A stretch of DNA of 64,000 nt, from NCBI GenBank assembly GCA_947495135.1, contig CANLXN010000008.1, positions 62,001 to 126,000 on the forward strand, written 5' to 3'. This document shows positions 61,623 through 64,000 of the stretch, one piece after another. This DNA comes from an uncultured Flavobacteriaceae bacterium. Its GTDB lineage: Bacteria > Bacteroidota > Bacteroidia > Flavobacteriales > Flavobacteriaceae. The position numbers and the translations under genes were made by a program. Within the stretch, counting starts at the first letter, position 1. Each line of letters starts with the position of its first letter. The notes beneath the pieces were generated by a model. The model made no database searches, was not told the DNA's origin, and saw only the letters and a list, made by a program, of their open reading frames with translations.

Positions 61623-62075
61623 TTAACCGAGATTTCGGATTCCTTCATAAACGATTATACTTACTGCGTTGGCCAAATTAAGGCTGCGCACGTGCTCGCT
61701 ATGAATGGGTATTTTAAATAATTTATCGGGGTGTTTTTCAACGATTTCTTTCGGCAACCCAACAGATTCTTTTCCGAAGATGAAAAACTGGTCATCTTCA
61801 AATTCAATCTCCAAATAACTTTGATTAGCATGACTGGATAAGTAAATAAGGTTTTTGTCGCCATTCAGTTTATAAAATTCGCTGATACTTTCGTAGATGT
61901 GGACATTAATATGTTTCCAATAGTCTAGACCTGCTCTTTTTAGTCTCTTATCGTCAATTTCAAATCCGAAAGGTTTTACCAAGTGCAAGTTGGATCCTGA
62001 TGCTAGGCTTAATCGGCCAATGTTTCCGGTATTCATTGGGATTTCAGGTTCGAAAAGAACAATATTGAAGGGCAT
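61623..62075 (-). CDS. trmL: tRNA (cytidine(34)-2'-O)-methyltransferase TrmL
   Basis: 150 residues from the chosen ATG 62075 (MPFNIVLFEPEIPMNTGNIG). The SPOUT knot is indicated by EIPMNTGNIGRLSLASG, LKRAGLDYWKHI, FIFGKESVGLPKEI near 108 and PIHSEHVRSLNLANAVSIIV, matching TrmL, which methylates the ribose at the wobble base of certain leucine tRNAs. The frame is open to 62102, but that extension overlaps the upstream methyltransferase gene and is not conserved in the family. It follows that gene by 13 bp. Confidence 0.93.
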   Translation of the reverse strand: MPFNIVLFEPEIPMNTGNIGRLSLASGSNLHLVKPFGFEIDDKRLKRAGLDYWKHINVHIYESISEFYKLNGDKNLIYLSSHANQSYLEIEFEDDQFFIFGKESVGLPKEIVEKHPDKLFKIPIHSEHVRSLNLANAVSIIVYEGIRNLG

Positions 62076-62088
62076 AGTTAGGTAGATT

Positions 62089-62724
62089 CTATTTTTTAGC
62101 AATTAACAACAAATCGGTTACAGGATCTCCATGTGTTACTGGAAAATCTTGTCTGATCGTCTCAATGTTTGTAAAACCATTTCGTGTAAGGCCTTCTATT
62201 AGGTAAGCTCCTTCATGGTAGTGGGTGAAGATTCTAACCCCGCTGCCATCACTAGGGCCAATGTACTTTGACTTTGAATAATCATCTTCCATAGTGCTTA
62301 TATACAAGACGCCATCAGGGCGTAATAATTGTGCCGCGTCTTCGATAAGTTGTAAGGCTTCTTCCTTCGTTAAATATGGAAAGCAGAACGCGAAGATTAT
62401 TGCGTGGTATTGTTTATTTAGGTTTTTAATGGAACGGCAATCCATCACTTCAAATTGGGCAGATGGGTTATTTATTCGAGCCAAATCAACCATGTTTTTA
62501 GACAGGTCAATCCCCAAAATTTTTAAGTCGGGATTTCTTTCTAATAGGTATTTAGAGATATTTCCCGGGCCACAGGCAACATCCAAGATGTGAGCTTCCT
62601 TCACTTTAATAAGATCGCAGAATAGATTTAAAGCGGAAGTATATAATTCGACATCCATATACTTCTCCTGGTATTGGAGTGCCTTGGAATTGAATAATTC
62701 TACTGCCAATTTATTTTTGTCCAT
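62089..62724 (-). CDS. Class I SAM-dependent methyltransferase
   Basis: 211 residues. SAM-binding motif I is ILDVACGPGNISKYLL near residue 44; motif II region IDLSKNMVDLAR and the strand YHAIIFAFCFPYLTKEEALQ follow, and the sequence ends VTDLLLIAKK. The substrate cannot be told: small-molecule methyltransferase type. It is cotranscribed with trmL 13 bp downstream. Confidence 0.88.
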   Translation of the reverse strand: MDKNKLAVELFNSKALQYQEKYMDVELYTSALNLFCDLIKVKEAHILDVACGPGNISKYLLERNPDLKILGIDLSKNMVDLARINNPSAQFEVMDCRSIKNLNKQYHAIIFAFCFPYLTKEEALQLIEDAAQLLRPDGVLYISTMEDDYSKSKYIGPSDGSGVRIFTHYHEGAYLIEGLTRNGFTNIETIRQDFPVTHGDPVTDLLLIAKK

Positions 62725-62802
62725 TGCGCCTTACATAGGTGCGCTAAGATACAATTATTGTAAGTGAAAAATTTTGGTTAAATAAGAAGGAAAACAAAAT
62801 TC

Positions 62803-63378
62803 TTAGAAATTGGGGAGTAGGGGTTTTGAAACTCTGGCTCCAGTTAAATCAATGGTGTGCGCATTCTTTCTCGAAGGCTCGTTGGTTATTGTTATTGCGG
62901 AAGCACCTTCTATGAGTCCTGTATTTAGCAAGGTTCCATATGCTTTGGGCTCATTGGCTGTTGCGGCAATAAATTGGGATGGCATGCGGTGGGTTCCTGT
63001 GTACGCAAATATGGCGTCACTTTCTTCGGAAATTTTTAAGGTGCCAGTAAGACTTCCATGACTCAAATTAGGGAAGGAGTCTATGGCGTTAAACGAAACA
63101 GTGGTTCCAGCGGGAATGGTTTTCTCACCACTGCTCCATGTTATATTACTTTCATCCGCGCCAAAGCGATTCCCAGTCCACTCGGAGTCTGTAAAATGAA
63201 CAGAGGTAAATGGAGCGATATTTGTCGTCGTCCTGATTGAAAAACCATCTGTGCTAGAACCTGAGATAGATGTAAATATAAGATCGCCAGTTATTAATGG
63301 AGTTGATGAATTTGTGGGGAGTAAAAAAGCAGTCGTTATAATAATTACTGCTGCGATAATAAATGAATAGGCTTTCAT
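62803..63378 (-). CDS. Secreted protein of unknown function
   Basis: 191 residues from ATG 63378 (the frame opens at 63399). An N-terminal signal or anchor (FIIAAVIIITTAFLLP) is followed by a beta-rich domain: GDLIFTSISGSSTDGFSI, SVHFTDSEWTGNRFGADES and ITWSSGEKTIPAGTTVSF. Similar stretches open some large secreted or autotransporter-like proteins of Bacteroidota and cyanobacteria, but I cannot name a family. The end (GARVSKPLLPNF) is not a sorting signal I recognise. Confidence 0.7.
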   Translation of the reverse strand: MKAYSFIIAAVIIITTAFLLPTNSSTPLITGDLIFTSISGSSTDGFSIRTTTNIAPFTSVHFTDSEWTGNRFGADESNITWSSGEKTIPAGTTVSFNAIDSFPNLSHGSLTGTLKISEESDAIFAYTGTHRMPSQFIAATANEPKAYGTLLNTGLIEGASAITITNEPSRKNAHTIDLTGARVSKPLLPNF

Positions 63379-63508
63379 TTCATGTCTTTTTTGATACATG
63401 AAAGATAAGACAGGAATGATGCTTGGCAGGTTAAGACATTCTTAGTGTTGTTTTAAGAAAAGGCTTGGTAAGTGTTAAGAAAGTTACCAAAGTGTAATTA
63501 CAATGTAG

Positions 63509-64000
63509 TTATTTAATCACCGTAGGCGTTTTTTTCTTTTGTTCCAATAGTTGCATGACCATAAAAACGGTGAGTAACATTCCTAAATTGTAAATAGAGT
63601 CCTCCACCGGAATGGTGAGCATGCGGAGTCCCATGTTTTCTGCATTATTATACCATACTACTTGATCTTCAATACCAGTTCCAGTGAGCACGCCATTCAC
63701 AATAAAAAATGGAATTAAAATAACAATGTAGGTAACGAAAAAGGATCTTAGAAGATCGGGCCTTTTATTATAGGTCCATCCTAATATAATAAGGCAATAG
63801 GCAAAGCTAATCAATGTATACCATTTAGTGTAATTGTACCAGAGCACAATTACTAGGGTAGTAGCTAAGATCACATAAATAATGGACGTGGTTCTTTTGG
63901 GTAAGGGCAATTTCGGGAATAGTTCCATTAGGGAATAATGTGTAAAGATGCATGCGTATGGAATACAGATGAAGAAAAGCCATTCTTCTAATGGTAGGTT
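63509..64000 (-). CDS. Lycopene cyclase domain protein (N-terminus cut by window edge)
   Basis: The frame stays open upstream of the ATG at 63928 to the window edge, and the extra residues carry NLPLEEWLFFICIPYACIFT, the first PxEE motif of CarR-type lycopene cyclases. The second half has VNGVLTGTGIEDQVVWYNN and IPVEDSIYNLGMLL, the matching PxED motif of the second repeat. About six to seven membrane helices are expected in the full protein of about 230 residues. It should cyclise lycopene to beta-carotene in the membrane. Carotenoid genes probably continue beyond the window. Confidence 0.9.
   Translation of the reverse strand, partial: NLPLEEWLFFICIPYACIFTHYSLMELFPKLPLPKRTTSIIYVILATTLVIVLWYNYTKWYTLISFAYCLIILGWTYNKRPDLLRSFFVTYIVILIPFFIVNGVLTGTGIEDQVVWYNNAENMGLRMLTIPVEDSIYNLGMLLTVFMVMQLLEQKKKTPTVIK

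Noticed and set aside
1-64000. CRISPR arrays, prophage, insertion sequences, restriction or toxin-antitoxin systems, rRNA and tRNA genes
   Set aside because: I looked for direct-repeat arrays, transposase or integrase proteins, defence-type domains and tRNA-like cloverleaf sequences in gaps and saw none. A tRNA or covariance-model search would settle the RNA part.

Overview
The window is a stretch of chromosome from a member of the Flavobacteriaceae (phylum Bacteroidota), probably marine. The evidence is the AT-rich sequence, starts without Shine-Dalgarno sites, repeated -7 promoter boxes of the Bacteroidota form TAnnTTTG, many lipoproteins whose lipobox cysteine is followed by Ser/Asn/Asp-rich residues, bacillithiol genes, a GH109 enzyme, a TonB receptor with a carboxypeptidase-regulatory-like domain, a long NusB, and a CarR-type lycopene cyclase. 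Gene density is high. I see no rRNA, tRNA, CRISPR array, insertion sequence, prophage or integrase.

Layout. 1-8.3 kb: an M14 peptidase cut by the left edge, divergent from bshC, then guaA, a LysM/periplasmic-binding-fold lipoprotein, OsmC, DUF922 and DUF3820 genes. 8.3-20.4 kb: mostly single genes in mixed orientation (VOC protein, cyclophilin-FKBP fusion, a YfiT-type bacillithiol transferase, lysA, thioredoxin-like protein, MFS transporter, erythromycin-esterase homologue, membrane-bound AraC regulator, S41 protease, SulP transporter). 20.5-25.5 kb: second M14 peptidase, PUR-family protein, ABC exporter. 25.6-28.6 kb: leucine dehydrogenase, then nusB-DUF1573-yajC. 28.9-34.9 kb: pepT, pyrD, LysE exporter, HMG-CoA lyase, 5'-nucleotidase, haem-binding protein. 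35-41.3 kb: a four-gene iron-uptake-like operon (DUF4856, imelysin, HTTM, TonB receptor) behind a Fur-like palindrome. 41.4-46 kb: small lipoprotein, guaB, then a minus-strand run (OmpH/Skp, DinB, PNPOx, small protein, SRPBCC). 46.1-53.1 kb: three parvulin/SurA-type chaperones, a MoxR ATPase, an unknown membrane protein and an acyltransferase. 53.4-55.7 kb: aconitase. 55.8-59.1 kb: a minus-strand operon of Tat-exported GH109 protein, GHMP sugar kinase and sugar nucleotidyltransferase. 59.3-64 kb: Crp/Fnr regulator, duplicated-domain lipoprotein, TlpA, TrmL, methyltransferase, a secreted unknown, and a lycopene cyclase cut by the right edge.

The most interesting signals lie between genes. Two intergenic elements (about 13.94-14.01 and 23.09-23.19 kb) share conserved end sequences but have different internal stems that each still pair, which suggests a structured dispersed repeat. 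Several TAnnTTTG promoters sit inside or beside inverted repeats (araC-like gene, imelysin gene, nusB, guaB leader). The guaB leader can fold so that its 5' end pairs with the bases directly before the AUG. No complete new defence or mobile system is visible. The best candidate systems are the iron operon, the GH109/kinase/nucleotidyltransferase operon and the structured intergenic elements.
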